34,035 nucleotides of DNA from an uncultured Pseudomonadota bacterium (GTDB lineage Bacteria > Myxococcota_A > UBA796 > SXON01). Shown here in pieces: positions 1 through 8,205 of this stretch (positions are counted from its first letter, which is position 1; each line of letters opens with the position of its first letter). A program made the translations under genes and the position numbers. The notes beneath the pieces are model-generated. The model had not been told where the DNA came from and did no database searches. It worked only from the letters and a program-made list of their open reading frames with translations. The stretch lies in assembly GCA_903959175.1 (NCBI GenBank), contig CAJBVW010000196.1, forward strand, positions 1-34,035. The letters run 5' to 3'.

Positions 1-160
1 CCGCCCCCGGGTGCACGCTCGCATCCGCGTCGTCGCAGTCCACGCTGGCCAGGTAGCCGTCGCGGTCCTGGTCGGTGCCCTCTCCCGAGAGGCCGGTTTC
101 ATCGCCGATAACGACGCTCGAACCCGAGCAGGCGAGCAGGGAGAGGAGGAGCAGGATCAC
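1..160 (-). CDS. Lipoprotein with MopE-type metal-binding motif (partial)
   Basis: Only the N-terminal 53 codons are inside the window; the gene continues beyond base 1. Translated on the minus strand from a GTG, it gives a hydrophobic signal peptide with a lipobox (LLAC), so a lipid-anchored envelope protein is expected. A segment rich in Asp and Cys follows, with the pattern DRDGYL...DCDDAD...HPGA. This matches the repeat found in MopE-like putative metal-binding lipoproteins that are abundant in Myxococcota. The ORF track missed it because the gene runs off the edge and starts with GTG. The GTG at 158-160 is chosen because no earlier start is seen in frame. It is divergent from the hydrolase at 286. 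Its substrate or true ligand cannot be inferred. Confidence 0.72.
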   Translation of the reverse strand, partial: MILLLLSLLACSGSSVVIGDETGLSGEGTDQDRDGYLASVDCDDADASVHPGA

Positions 161-285
161 GGAGAACCTCGGGGGTGTACGGGTGTAGTGCCGCCACCCG
201 TATCGTTCTCTCAGTGAGTCTCGCTCGACGAGGGCGGAACGCGAGCGGCGTGCCCGGCGCCCGTCGCGTGTTTAGACTCGTCGCC

Positions 286-1140
286 GTGGACCCCCTGCTC
301 CTCCTCGTGCCGCTCGTGGTCGTCGCCCCCGCGATCGGCATCGGCGTGTACCTGCTCGGCGCCGCGCTCCGATGGCGGGCGTACTACCAGCATAAGGGCG
401 TCGAGGCGCCCGCGCTGCCCGTGGGTGCCTTCGTGCGGTACGCGCTCGGGGAGGGCGTCGCGATGGTCACGCTCATGTGGTGGCGCGTGCGCGCCGCGCT
501 GGCCGACGCCCTTCGGGAGCCAGAGGGCCCCGTGAGCGGGCCGCCGGTGTTGTGCGTCCACGGCATCACCCAGAACGGCACGAACTTCCTCCGCTTGCGC
601 CGCACCCTCGAGCGCCGCGGCCGCCCCACGCGCGCCGTCTCCCTCGGCGTCCCCGGCCGCCCGCTCGCCGCCTACGTCCCGCCGCTCGAGCGGGCCCTCC
701 GCGAGCTCATCGCCGTCGCGCCCGGCGGCACCGTCGACGTCGTCGCGCACTCCATGGGCGGCGTCGTGTTGCGCATGGCGCTCGCCGCGCACCCCGACCT
801 CGCGCCGCACCTCCGCCGCATCGTCACCGTCGCCAGCCCGCACGCCGGCACCGCCGCCGGCCGCGGCTTCCCCATCGCGGGCGCGGTGCGAAGCCTCGGC
901 CGCCGCTCGCCGCTCCTCCAGGACCTCCCCGGCTTCCCGAGCAGCGCCCACCTCACGACGATCGCCGCCCGGCACGACCTCATCGTCTACCCCCAGGAGA
1001 CGTGCCACCTCCCCGGCGCGCGCACCATCGAGCTCGACGATGTCGGCCATGTGGGCCTCCTCACGCGCCGCGCCGCCGTCACCCGCATCGTCGAGGCCGT
1101 GTGTGACGACGAGCCCGCCGCGATCGTGTCGCCGGCGTAG
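286..1140 (+). CDS. Membrane-anchored alpha/beta hydrolase (lipase/esterase-like)
   Basis: A 284-residue protein of the alpha/beta-hydrolase fold, probably an esterase or triacylglycerol lipase. The first 25 or so residues form one hydrophobic helix, so it is likely anchored in the inner membrane. The oxyanion-hole region is HGITQNGTNF. The nucleophile elbow is AHSMGG with Ser156, and Asp231 (ARHDLIVYP) and His255 (DVGHVGLL) complete a plausible catalytic triad. The ORF track begins at 175, but the GTG at 286 fits better because translation from there begins directly with the membrane helix and a TTTAGACT element lies just upstream. A GTG at 268 is an alternative start. The natural substrate is not evident. 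The divergent neighbour encodes a lipoprotein, with no clear functional link. Confidence 0.85.
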   Translation: MDPLLLLVPLVVVAPAIGIGVYLLGAALRWRAYYQHKGVEAPALPVGAFVRYALGEGVAMVTLMWWRVRAALADALREPEGPVSGPPVLCVHGITQNGTNFLRLRRTLERRGRPTRAVSLGVPGRPLAAYVPPLERALRELIAVAPGGTVDVVAHSMGGVVLRMALAAHPDLAPHLRRIVTVASPHAGTAAGRGFPIAGAVRSLGRRSPLLQDLPGFPSSAHLTTIAARHDLIVYPQETCHLPGARTIELDDVGHVGLLTRRAAVTRIVEAVCDDEPAAIVSPA

Positions 1141-1164
1141 CGCCCCCCGAGGTAAGCCGTGCAG

Positions 1165-3118
1165 ATGCGGCTGCGCGGCACGATCGGCTGGCTCGTCCTC
1201 GCGGGGGTGCCGCGGTGGCGGCGCCGCCCCCCCCGTCGACGCCCCGGCGCCCGCCGTCGAGCGCCCCGGCGTCCTCCGGATCGGCCCGCCCGCCCCCGCC
1301 GTCGGCATCTACGGCATCGCCGCGCCCCGCCCCGACGGCGAGCCCCGCGCGCGCCGCGTGTACGTCTCCAGCCTCCACGTGCCCTTCCTCACCGTGCTGG
1401 ACGCCGACACCGGCGCCTGGCTCGACGCGGTCGACCTGCGCGACGGGTGCGGGGATCACGCCTTCTTCCCACGCCTCTTCGCGGTCGGGACCGTGCTCTG
1501 GGTGACCGACACGGAGGCCGGGCGCTTGTGCCGTTACGACACCGCCACCGATACCTGGCTCGACCCGGTCGCGGTCGAGGGCCTCGGCGGCGGCGTCGCC
1601 GTGAGCGGGAACGACCTCTGGGTCGCGACGCGCACCGAGCTGCTCCGGCACGACGGCACCGACGTCGTCGAGCGCGTGCCGGCCCCCGGGTGGGCGAGCG
1701 CCCTCGACGTCGACGGCGACACCTTCGCCGTGCTCATGGGCCCCGACGCACGCGTGGCCCTCGTGGCGCGCGACGGCACCGTGACCTGGGAAGCGGAGGT
1801 GGCGGGGGCGCGGCTCAACGACGTCGCGCTCCTCGACGGGCGCGTGTTCGTCACCGATCGCGTCGAAGGCGACGTGATCGCGCTGGCCGACGGCGCCGAG
1901 GTCGGCCGCGTGCACACCGGCTCCGACACCTTCGCGGTGGACCGCCGCGGCGACACCCTCCTCGTCACCAACCGCCAGGGCGCCGCGCTCCCGGACTCGG
2001 GCGCGTACGAGGGCGGCCCCTCGCTGGTCACCGCGTTCGCCGCCGATCTCTCGGTACGGTGGCGCGCTCAGCTCGACAAGACCATCCACTTCCTCGCGGA
2101 CGACGGCGAGCGGCTGTGGGCCGCCAACGAGGACGCCCTCCGCGTCTCCGCGATCGACCCCGAGACCGGCGAGGAGCTGCTACGGACGGAGCCCCTCGGC
2201 CTCAGCGTCGACCACCTCGCCGAGTCCGACGGTGCCGTGTTCTTCGGCAGTCACCTCACCGACGAAGTGTGGCGCATCGGTCCCGACGGCGCCGCCACCG
2301 TCGCGTCCGTGTGCGGGTGGCCCTTCGTCACCGTCCCCACCGACGCCGGGCTCGTCGTGCCGTGCCAGGAGGACGGCGAGGTGTGGACGCTCGACCCCGC
2401 GACGCTCGACGTGCGCGCCACCCAGGACGTGGCGGACACGCTCTTCCCCGCCTGCGCGGACGGGCTCTGCACCGGCCACGACACGCTCGTCTCCGCCGCC
2501 GCGGACGGCGAAACCGTCGTCTTCACCGATCCGCACGTCGGCGCCCTCCGCTGGACCGACGGCCGCACGGTCGACCTCGGTGACTTCCCCACGCCGGGCG
2601 CCCTCCACCACTTCGACGTCGCCGCGCTCGACGGGGCGGTGGTCGCCTACGAGCCGCGCACCGCCTCGCTCTACGCGGTCCCCGGCGCCGCGCCGCTGCC
2701 CGTCGCGGAGGACACCGCGCCCTTCGCGCTCGTCCCGGACGGGGACCGCGTGTGGGTCGGCGCGCACGCCCGCGACACGACGCTCGTCGCCGTCGCGGAG
2801 CTGCCCGAGGGCTTCGTCGTGCACGCGGCGGGGGAGGGGTGGATCGTCGCGGTGGAGGGCGAGGACCTCGTCGTGCTCGAGGGCGACACCCTCGTCGAGG
2901 CCGGCCGCCTCGCGATCGAGGGCCTGCGCGTGCCGCCGTGGCGCGCCATCGCTGGGGGGCTCGGGCCGCTGCGTCTCCGCGTCGTCGGCGCGGAGCTGCT
3001 CGTCGCGAACACGATGCGGGGGACACTGGAGCGGCGCGCGCTCCCCGACCTCGCGGCCCTCGGGGACGACACGCCGGTCGCCGTCGGGCGCTGGGCCGAC
3101 CTCCCCGGCGTCCGGTAG
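1165..3118 (+). CDS. Secreted beta-propeller-like lipoprotein with apparent frameshift at the lipobox
   Basis: The long frame ending at 3118 encodes about 630 residues of repeated short strands such as LWVTDTEAGRLCRYDTATDTW. These look like blades of an SMP-30/YVTN-type beta-propeller. The frame has no convincing start of its own. The ATG at 1165, in a different frame, begins an ideal lipoprotein signal peptide ending LVLAG. Removing one G from the five-G run at 1203-1207 joins the two frames to give LVLAG-CRGGGAAPP, a perfect lipobox. I therefore annotate one gene from 1165 with a +1 frameshift at about 1205. It could be a sequencing error, a recent mutation or a slippage-based switch. The mature protein should sit in the envelope and may bind a sugar or another protein. 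No enzyme motif was recognised. Confidence 0.7.
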
Positions 3119-3149
3119 GCTACGCTCCCGCCACCCCCGGAAGCCCGCC

Positions 3150-4256
3150 GTGAAGCCCCTCAGTCTCCTCGCCTCGCGCGCCGCCCTCCTCCTGGCGCTC
3201 GGCGTCGCCGGCGTCGCGTGCGCGGATGGCGCTTCGCTCGCCCAGGGGCAGTCCGGCCCGCAGGTGCAGCCGACCCCGCCGACCCCGCCCACGGGCCCCG
3301 GCACGACGTCCACCCCGCCGACCCCGCCCACCGGCGCCCAGCCCGGCGCCCAGCCCGGCACGAAGGGGGGCGGCGGCGAGCCCGCGCGCAACAACGATGT
3401 GTACGCGGCCGTCATCGACCGGAGCGGCAACGCGCGCGACGTGCGCAAGGTGTTCGCCAAGGGTGAGTCGCCGGAGGGCATCCGCCTCGCCCGGGACGTG
3501 GGCCCGCTCCAGAAGGGGAACATCCTCCTCTACTTCATGGACTTCACCAACTGGGCGTCCCAGGGGCAGGACGCGACGGCGGTCGTCACCGGCTCCACCG
3601 ACGGCGTGGTGTGGTCCACCCCGCGGCCCGTGCGCCTCGACGACGCCCCGCTCGAACGCAAGAGCTTCGTGGACGTGTCCGTCGTCCAGCTCGACGACGG
3701 TCGGCTCCGCATGTACTTCATGGCCCGCAAGGAGGCCTACGAGACGACGGTGCCCATCCGCTCGGCGCTCTCGACCGACGGTGTCAACTTCGCCGTCGAG
3801 CCCGGCGTCCGCATCGCGAGCACCGACAACGTCGAGGTCGCGCGGGCCGGGGCCACCTGGGTGATGTTCATGTCGGACTACCCGAAGGGCACGAGCGGCG
3901 TCGCCACCTCCACGGACGGCCTCGCGTGGCTCGCCGCGGATCGCGTGGTGCCCGGCGTCGGCATCGGCGCCTACGAGGCGAACGGCGGGCTCGCCTACCT
4001 CACGCACGGCGGCTCGGGCCTCCTGGGCTACGGCTTCGACGCGCGCGGCCGCACCGCGAGCAAGGACCACAGCTACGCGGTGGAGGCCGGGGGCGGCCTC
4101 GCGGACGCCTCGCCCGTCGTGATGTCGGACGGCTCGCTCCTGGTCTTCTTCAAGCGCATGGGCGGCGGGATGAAGCCCGCGCCGCGCGCCTCGGGGGCAC
4201 CGCCGCAGCGCAGCTCGCCGCAGCAACACAAGGAGCGCCCGCCCTCCGCGAGATAG
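3150..4256 (+). CDS. Secreted glycoside-hydrolase-like five-bladed propeller lipoprotein
   Basis: 368 residues from a GTG. The N-terminus is a signal peptide ending GVAGVAC, a weak lipobox since Gly rather than Leu precedes. A low-complexity Pro/Gly/Thr linker with repeated TPPTPPTG units covers about residues 40-75. The rest has repeated blocks of the type VVTGSTDGVVWS, IRSALSTDGVNFA and VATSTDGLAWL, the pattern of sialidase-like and GH32/GH43-like five-bladed propellers. Catalytic acids cannot be assigned with confidence. A role in binding or cutting extracellular glycans is therefore an inference from fold only. It starts 31 bases after the preceding propeller gene and in the same direction, so the two may be co-transcribed. 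Confidence 0.72.
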   Translation: MKPLSLLASRAALLLALGVAGVACADGASLAQGQSGPQVQPTPPTPPTGPGTTSTPPTPPTGAQPGAQPGTKGGGGEPARNNDVYAAVIDRSGNARDVRKVFAKGESPEGIRLARDVGPLQKGNILLYFMDFTNWASQGQDATAVVTGSTDGVVWSTPRPVRLDDAPLERKSFVDVSVVQLDDGRLRMYFMARKEAYETTVPIRSALSTDGVNFAVEPGVRIASTDNVEVARAGATWVMFMSDYPKGTSGVATSTDGLAWLAADRVVPGVGIGAYEANGGLAYLTHGGSGLLGYGFDARGRTASKDHSYAVEAGGGLADASPVVMSDGSLLVFFKRMGGGMKPAPRASGAPPQRSSPQQHKERPPSAR

Positions 4257-4281
4257 GGAGGGGCGCCCCCCGGAGCTCCCC

Positions 4282-5802
4282 GTGCCCCTCCTGACCCGCG
4301 CCGAAGCGACCCGCTACGCCGAGACCTCCCTCCACGCCGACGTGATGGCGTTCGTCGCCGGCCTCGCCGCGCGGAACGACCCGCGCCTGCACGTCAGCTC
4401 GTTCGGGACCAGCCCGCAGGGCCGGGATCTCCCCCTCCTCGTCGTCTCCGCGCACGGCGTTCGCACCCCCGAGGCGTCTCGCCGCCTGGGCCTCCCCGTG
4501 GTGCTCGTCCTCAACGGCATCCACGCCGGCGAGGTCGAGGGCAAGGAGGCGAGCCTCATGCTCGTGCGGGATCTATTGGATGGCACGCTCGGTACGGCGG
4601 GCGCCGAGCTGCTCGCCCACGTCACGCTCGTCGTGGTCCCCCTCTTCAACCCCGACGGCAACGACGCGGTCGACCCCGCCAACCGCCGCCTCCACCTCCC
4701 CAAGTTGGAGGGGCAGATCGGGCCCATGTTGGTCGGCACGCGTGTCAACGCGTCGGGCATCAACCTGAACCGCGACTACATGCGGCAGGAGGCGCCGGAG
4801 ATGCGGGTGCTCCAGGAGCGCGTCGCGCAGGTGTGGGAGCCCGAGCTCACCATCGACAACCACGCCACCAACGGCTCGATCCACCGCTTCTCGATGACCT
4901 ACGACGTGCCCCACACGATCGAGAGCGGCCGCGCCGAGCCCATCCGGTACGTGCGGGATCGCCTCCTCCCGCCGGTCACCGCCGCGATGAAGGCCAATCA
5001 CGGCATCGACGCCGGGTGGTACGGCAACTTCGTGGAGGACGAACGTGTCCTCGACGCCAACGGCGAGGCCGATCCGGAGAGCATCGTGCGCGAGGGGTGG
5101 ATGACCTACCCGCACCACCCCCGGTTTGGGAGCAACTATCGGGGGTTGACCAGCCGGATGGATCTCCTGTTGGAGTGTTACTCCTACATCCCCTTCGCCG
5201 AGCGCGTCCGCACCGCGTATGCGTTCGTGCTCGAGTCGCTCCGCTACGTCGCCGCCCACGCGGAGGACATCCTGCAGACCGTCGCCGCGAGCCGCACCCC
5301 GCGCGACCGCATCGCCGTCCGCTACCGGTTGGACGCCGGCGCCCCCGTCGAGATCCTCACCCGCAGCCCACGCACGCTCGACGGCGCCCCGATCGCGCTG
5401 ATGATGCCCTACTTCGACCGCTTCGTCGGCACCACCGTCGTCGACCGCCCCGCCGCCTACCTCGTGCCCCCCGCCGTCGCGACGCACCTGCGTCGTCACG
5501 GCCTCGCCGTCACCGAGGCCACCGGCCGCCACGACGTCGAGGTCGCGACCATCGAGGGCGAGGCGACCGAGGGCGGGCGCAAGATCCTCGAGGCCGCCAA
5601 GGTCGGCGAATTGCGTGTCACTTGGGCGTCCGACGGCCGCAGCCCGCCGGCCGGGTGGGGCCGTGTTGACACGAATCAGCCGCTCGGCGCCATCGCGGTG
5701 TACCTGTGTGAGCCCGAGAGCGACGACGGGGCCGTTGAGAACGGCCTCGTAGCGGTGCCGGGGGCGGGGGAGGAGTACCCGATCTGGCGGGTGAGGGGAT
5801 AA
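4282..5802 (+). CDS. M14 family zinc carboxypeptidase
   Basis: A 506-residue peptidase of the M14 (carboxypeptidase A-like) family. Zinc ligands are visible as His81 and Glu84 in NGIHAGEVEGKE and His194 in TIDNHATNG. The substrate-binding signature NLNRDY spans residues 161-166. These features support hydrolysis of a C-terminal residue from a peptide, with one zinc ion. No clear signal peptide is present at the GTG start, so a cytoplasmic location or non-classical export is likely; that is unresolved. About 200 residues follow the catalytic domain (from about 330), larger than the minimal family domain. It begins 25 bases after the propeller gene, and a purine-rich GGAG lies just before the GTG. 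Confidence 0.9.
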   Translation: MPLLTRAEATRYAETSLHADVMAFVAGLAARNDPRLHVSSFGTSPQGRDLPLLVVSAHGVRTPEASRRLGLPVVLVLNGIHAGEVEGKEASLMLVRDLLDGTLGTAGAELLAHVTLVVVPLFNPDGNDAVDPANRRLHLPKLEGQIGPMLVGTRVNASGINLNRDYMRQEAPEMRVLQERVAQVWEPELTIDNHATNGSIHRFSMTYDVPHTIESGRAEPIRYVRDRLLPPVTAAMKANHGIDAGWYGNFVEDERVLDANGEADPESIVREGWMTYPHHPRFGSNYRGLTSRMDLLLECYSYIPFAERVRTAYAFVLESLRYVAAHAEDILQTVAASRTPRDRIAVRYRLDAGAPVEILTRSPRTLDGAPIALMMPYFDRFVGTTVVDRPAAYLVPPAVATHLRRHGLAVTEATGRHDVEVATIEGEATEGGRKILEAAKVGELRVTWASDGRSPPAGWGRVDTNQPLGAIAVYLCEPESDDGAVENGLVAVPGAGEEYPIWRVRG

Positions 5803-5811
5803 CGGTCCCCC

Positions 5812-6495
5812 GTGCCCACCGTCCTCACGCTCACCCCGGCCTTCGGCGGCGCCCGCTACGGGCCCTTCACCAGCGGCAATGTCTCCATCGGGAGCGACCC
5901 GCAGTGCCAGGTCCTGGTCGACGCGCAGCGCGGCGTCCTCCCGCTCCACGCCTGGGTCACCGAGCGCCCCGGCGGCTGGACCCTTCACCCCGGCGTCCCC
6001 GACGCGAAGCTCTGCGTCTCCCGGCGCGGCGCGCGCCCCTCGCCCGTCTCCGGCCCGGTCGACCTGTCGGAGGGGGACGGCTTCACGTTGGGGGACCGCA
6101 CGGGCGTCGCCTTCCTCGTGAGCAGCGCCGGGAGCAGCGCCGCCTCCACGATCCGCACGCCGCCTGCGTCTCCGGGCCGCCCCTCCTCCGCGTCGACGGG
6201 CCGCCCCACCGTCTCCGGCCCGGTCGCCTCCAGCGCGCCACCCCGCCGCACCGCCTCCGGCCCGCGAAACCGCATGCCGACGGCCGACGCCTTCGCGGAC
6301 GAGGCGATGCGGATGGCCGAGGTCGAGCTCATGCGCCGCGGCCCCTTCCAGCAGGTGCGCCAGCTCGCCTACCGCTACCGCACCGGGGCGCTCTTCCAGC
6401 CCCGGTTCATCCTGCTCACGCTCTTCGCCGTGGTCAGCGGGAGCTTCGTCACCTGCTCGGGGATCGCGGCGTCGTTGTGGGCGTTCCTGCACTGA
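5812..6495 (+). CDS. FHA-like domain protein with C-terminal membrane helix
   Basis: 227 residues starting with GTG nine bases after the peptidase stop, so probably in the same transcript. Residues 1-105 resemble a forkhead-associated domain: short strands with GNVSIGSDPQCQVLVD and a late Gly-Asp segment (EGDGFTLGDRTGVAFLV). FHA domains bind phosphothreonine peptides, but the key Arg/Ser residues are only loosely matched here. A Ser/Pro/Thr-rich linker follows (about 105-155). A single hydrophobic helix ends the protein (FILLTLFAVVSGSF...), which implies a tail-anchored inner membrane protein. The stop codon lies inside the first TGATACATC repeat. Function is unknown beyond a possible signalling adaptor role. 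Confidence 0.72.
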   Translation: MPTVLTLTPAFGGARYGPFTSGNVSIGSDPQCQVLVDAQRGVLPLHAWVTERPGGWTLHPGVPDAKLCVSRRGARPSPVSGPVDLSEGDGFTLGDRTGVAFLVSSAGSSAASTIRTPPASPGRPSSASTGRPTVSGPVASSAPPRRTASGPRNRMPTADAFADEAMRMAEVELMRRGPFQQVRQLAYRYRTGALFQPRFILLTLFAVVSGSFVTCSGIAASLWAFLH

Positions 6496-6528
6496 TACAT
6501 CGATGGTTCGACTGATACATCGACACAT
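6491..6528. repeat. TGATACATC short repeat at a convergent junction
   Basis: An exact 13-mer, ACTGATACATCGA, occurs at 6491-6503 and 6511-6523, 20 bases apart, and a partial third copy (CACATCGA) follows. The first copy includes the stop codon of the FHA-like gene. The repeat fills the whole gap between that gene and the convergent fhs gene. The same core occurs at two other convergent junctions in this window. Confidence 0.8.
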
Positions 6529-6537
6529 CGAGCCCGC

Positions 6538-8127
6538 TCACCCCTCCTGCATCAACCCACGGATCTTCCCGCTCGCGTCCACATGGATGCGCTTGGCGGC
6601 GGGCTCTTTCGGCAGGCCGGGCATGGTCTGGATGTCGCCCGCGAGCGCCACGACAAAACCCGCGCCGGCGTGGAGGCGCAGCTCGCGCACGTGCAGCGTG
6701 TGGTCGGTCACGAGGCCCTTGCGCTTTGGGTCGTCGGTGATGGAGAGCGGCGTCTTCGCGACACACACCGGGAGCGCGCCGCCGCCGAGCGCGGTGACGC
6801 GGGCGAGGTCCTTCTTGGCGGACTCCTCGAGGACGACGCCGTTCGCGCCGTACAGATCGCGGGCGAGGGTGCCGAGCTTGTCGGGGATGGGCATGTCGAG
6901 CGGGTAGAGCCAGCGGGGCGTCGGGGGAGGGGAGCCGAGCGGGGGGAGGCCGTCCAGCACCACATCCGCGGCCTCGAGGGCGCCCTCGCCGCCGTGGGCG
7001 AAGCCGTCGCAGGGGGCGAAGGCGGCGCCGCGCTCGGCGCAGTAGGCGCGCACGCGGTCGACGTCGGCGGCGGTGTCGTCCGGGAAGCGGTTGAGGACGA
7101 CGACGGGGTCGAGATCGAAGCGCGCCACGCCGGCGAGGTGGTGGCCGAGGAGGGCGAGGCCGCGGTCGAGGTCTCCCTCGCCGTGCCAGAGGAGCGCGCG
7201 GCGGGTCACGACGAGCACGACCTTGCTGGGCCAGAGCCCGGGGGCGCGCGCCTTGATGTCGAGGAACTTCTCGCCGCCGAGGTCGAAGGCGAAGCCGGCC
7301 TCGGAGAGCACGATGTCGCTGTGGGCGAGCGCCATGCGCGTCGCGATGCGGGAGTTGCAGCCGTGCGCGATGTTCGCGAAGGGGCCGCCGTGGACGAACG
7401 CGGGGCCGCCCTCCGCGGTCTGGACGAGCGTGGGGAGGAGGGCCTCGGCGAGCAATGCGGACATGCCGCCGACGGCGTTCAGATCCGCGGCGGTGACCGG
7501 GGTGTTGTCGGTGGTCTCGCCCACGATGAGCCGGGCGAGGCGGGCCTCGAGGTCGGCGCGGTTTTCGGCGAGGCAGAGGATGGCCATCACCTCGCTCGCG
7601 GCGGTGATGTCGAAGCCGGACTCGCGGGGGACGCAGTCGAGGCCGACCATCACCCGACGCAACGCGCGATCGTTCATGTCGAGGACGCGGCGCCACCGTG
7701 TCTTGCGGGTGTCGAGGCCGGTGCGGTGCTCCAGGGCGTGGTCCACGAGGGCGGCGAGGAGGTTGTGCGCGCTGGTGATCGCGTGCATGTCGCCGGTGCA
7801 GTGGAGGTTGATCGCGTCGGACGGCTCGATCGTAGCGCGCCCGCCGCCGGTGCCGCCGCCCTTGCGCCCGAACACCGGCCCGATCGAAGGCTCGCGCAGG
7901 GCGAGCCCGACGCGCTGCTCGCGCTGGCGCAGGCCCATCGCGAGCGAGATCGCCATCGTGGTCTTGCCCTCTCCCGACGGGGTCGGCGTGATCGCGGAGA
8001 CGAGCACGAGGCGGCCCTTCGGCGGGCCCGCAGCGTCGAGCGAGACCTTGGCCCGGCCGGGGCCCCAGGGGTGGACGTGGTCGCGGGAGAGGCCGAGCTC
8101 GTCGGCAACTTCGATGATGGGGCGCAT
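6538..8127 (-). CDS. fhs: Formate--tetrahydrofolate ligase
   Basis: 529 residues, close to the usual 550-560 of the family. The enzyme uses ATP to join formate to tetrahydrofolate, making 10-formyl-THF for purine, fMet and C1 metabolism in the cytoplasm. Diagnostic segments are the P-loop TPTPSGEGKTT (residues 47-57), the stretch GLALREPSIGPVFGRKGG, FDITAASEVMAILCLA, and FVHGGPFANIAHGCNS. The ORF track extends this frame to 10584, but that part is a shadow of the opposite strand. The true start is the ATG at 8125-8127 (MRPIIEVADELG). It is divergent from the acyl-AMP ligase and convergent with the FHA-like gene. No frame or motif damage was seen. Confidence 0.97.
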   Translation of the reverse strand: MRPIIEVADELGLSRDHVHPWGPGRAKVSLDAAGPPKGRLVLVSAITPTPSGEGKTTMAISLAMGLRQREQRVGLALREPSIGPVFGRKGGGTGGGRATIEPSDAINLHCTGDMHAITSAHNLLAALVDHALEHRTGLDTRKTRWRRVLDMNDRALRRVMVGLDCVPRESGFDITAASEVMAILCLAENRADLEARLARLIVGETTDNTPVTAADLNAVGGMSALLAEALLPTLVQTAEGGPAFVHGGPFANIAHGCNSRIATRMALAHSDIVLSEAGFAFDLGGEKFLDIKARAPGLWPSKVVLVVTRRALLWHGEGDLDRGLALLGHHLAGVARFDLDPVVVLNRFPDDTAADVDRVRAYCAERGAAFAPCDGFAHGGEGALEAADVVLDGLPPLGSPPPTPRWLYPLDMPIPDKLGTLARDLYGANGVVLEESAKKDLARVTALGGGALPVCVAKTPLSITDDPKRKGLVTDHTLHVRELRLHAGAGFVVALAGDIQTMPGLPKEPAAKRIHVDASGKIRGLMQEG

Positions 8128-8205
8128 GGCGGGGCGCTTATCGCCCGCGCGAGGAGGGGGCCCGGCCCGTGAGCGGTTAGGATCCGCGGCCGCCGGAGCC
8201 TGCCC
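8128..8205 (+). promoter_or_regulatory. Divergent promoter region, fhs / acyl-AMP ligase
   Basis: This 78-base gap must hold both promoters. On the plus strand TTAGGAT (8177-8183) could be a -10 element, 22 bases before the GTG at 8206. On the minus strand a GATAAGC stretch lies about 12 bases before the fhs ATG. Similar TAGG elements precede several other genes here. No -35 boxes are convincing. Confidence 0.4.

Noticed and set aside
211-1308. 365-residue minus-strand ORF and similar long ORFs opposite genes up to about 6.5 kb
   Set aside because: Low-complexity Arg/Gly/Ala/His sequences without domain patterns, fully antisense to well-supported genes.
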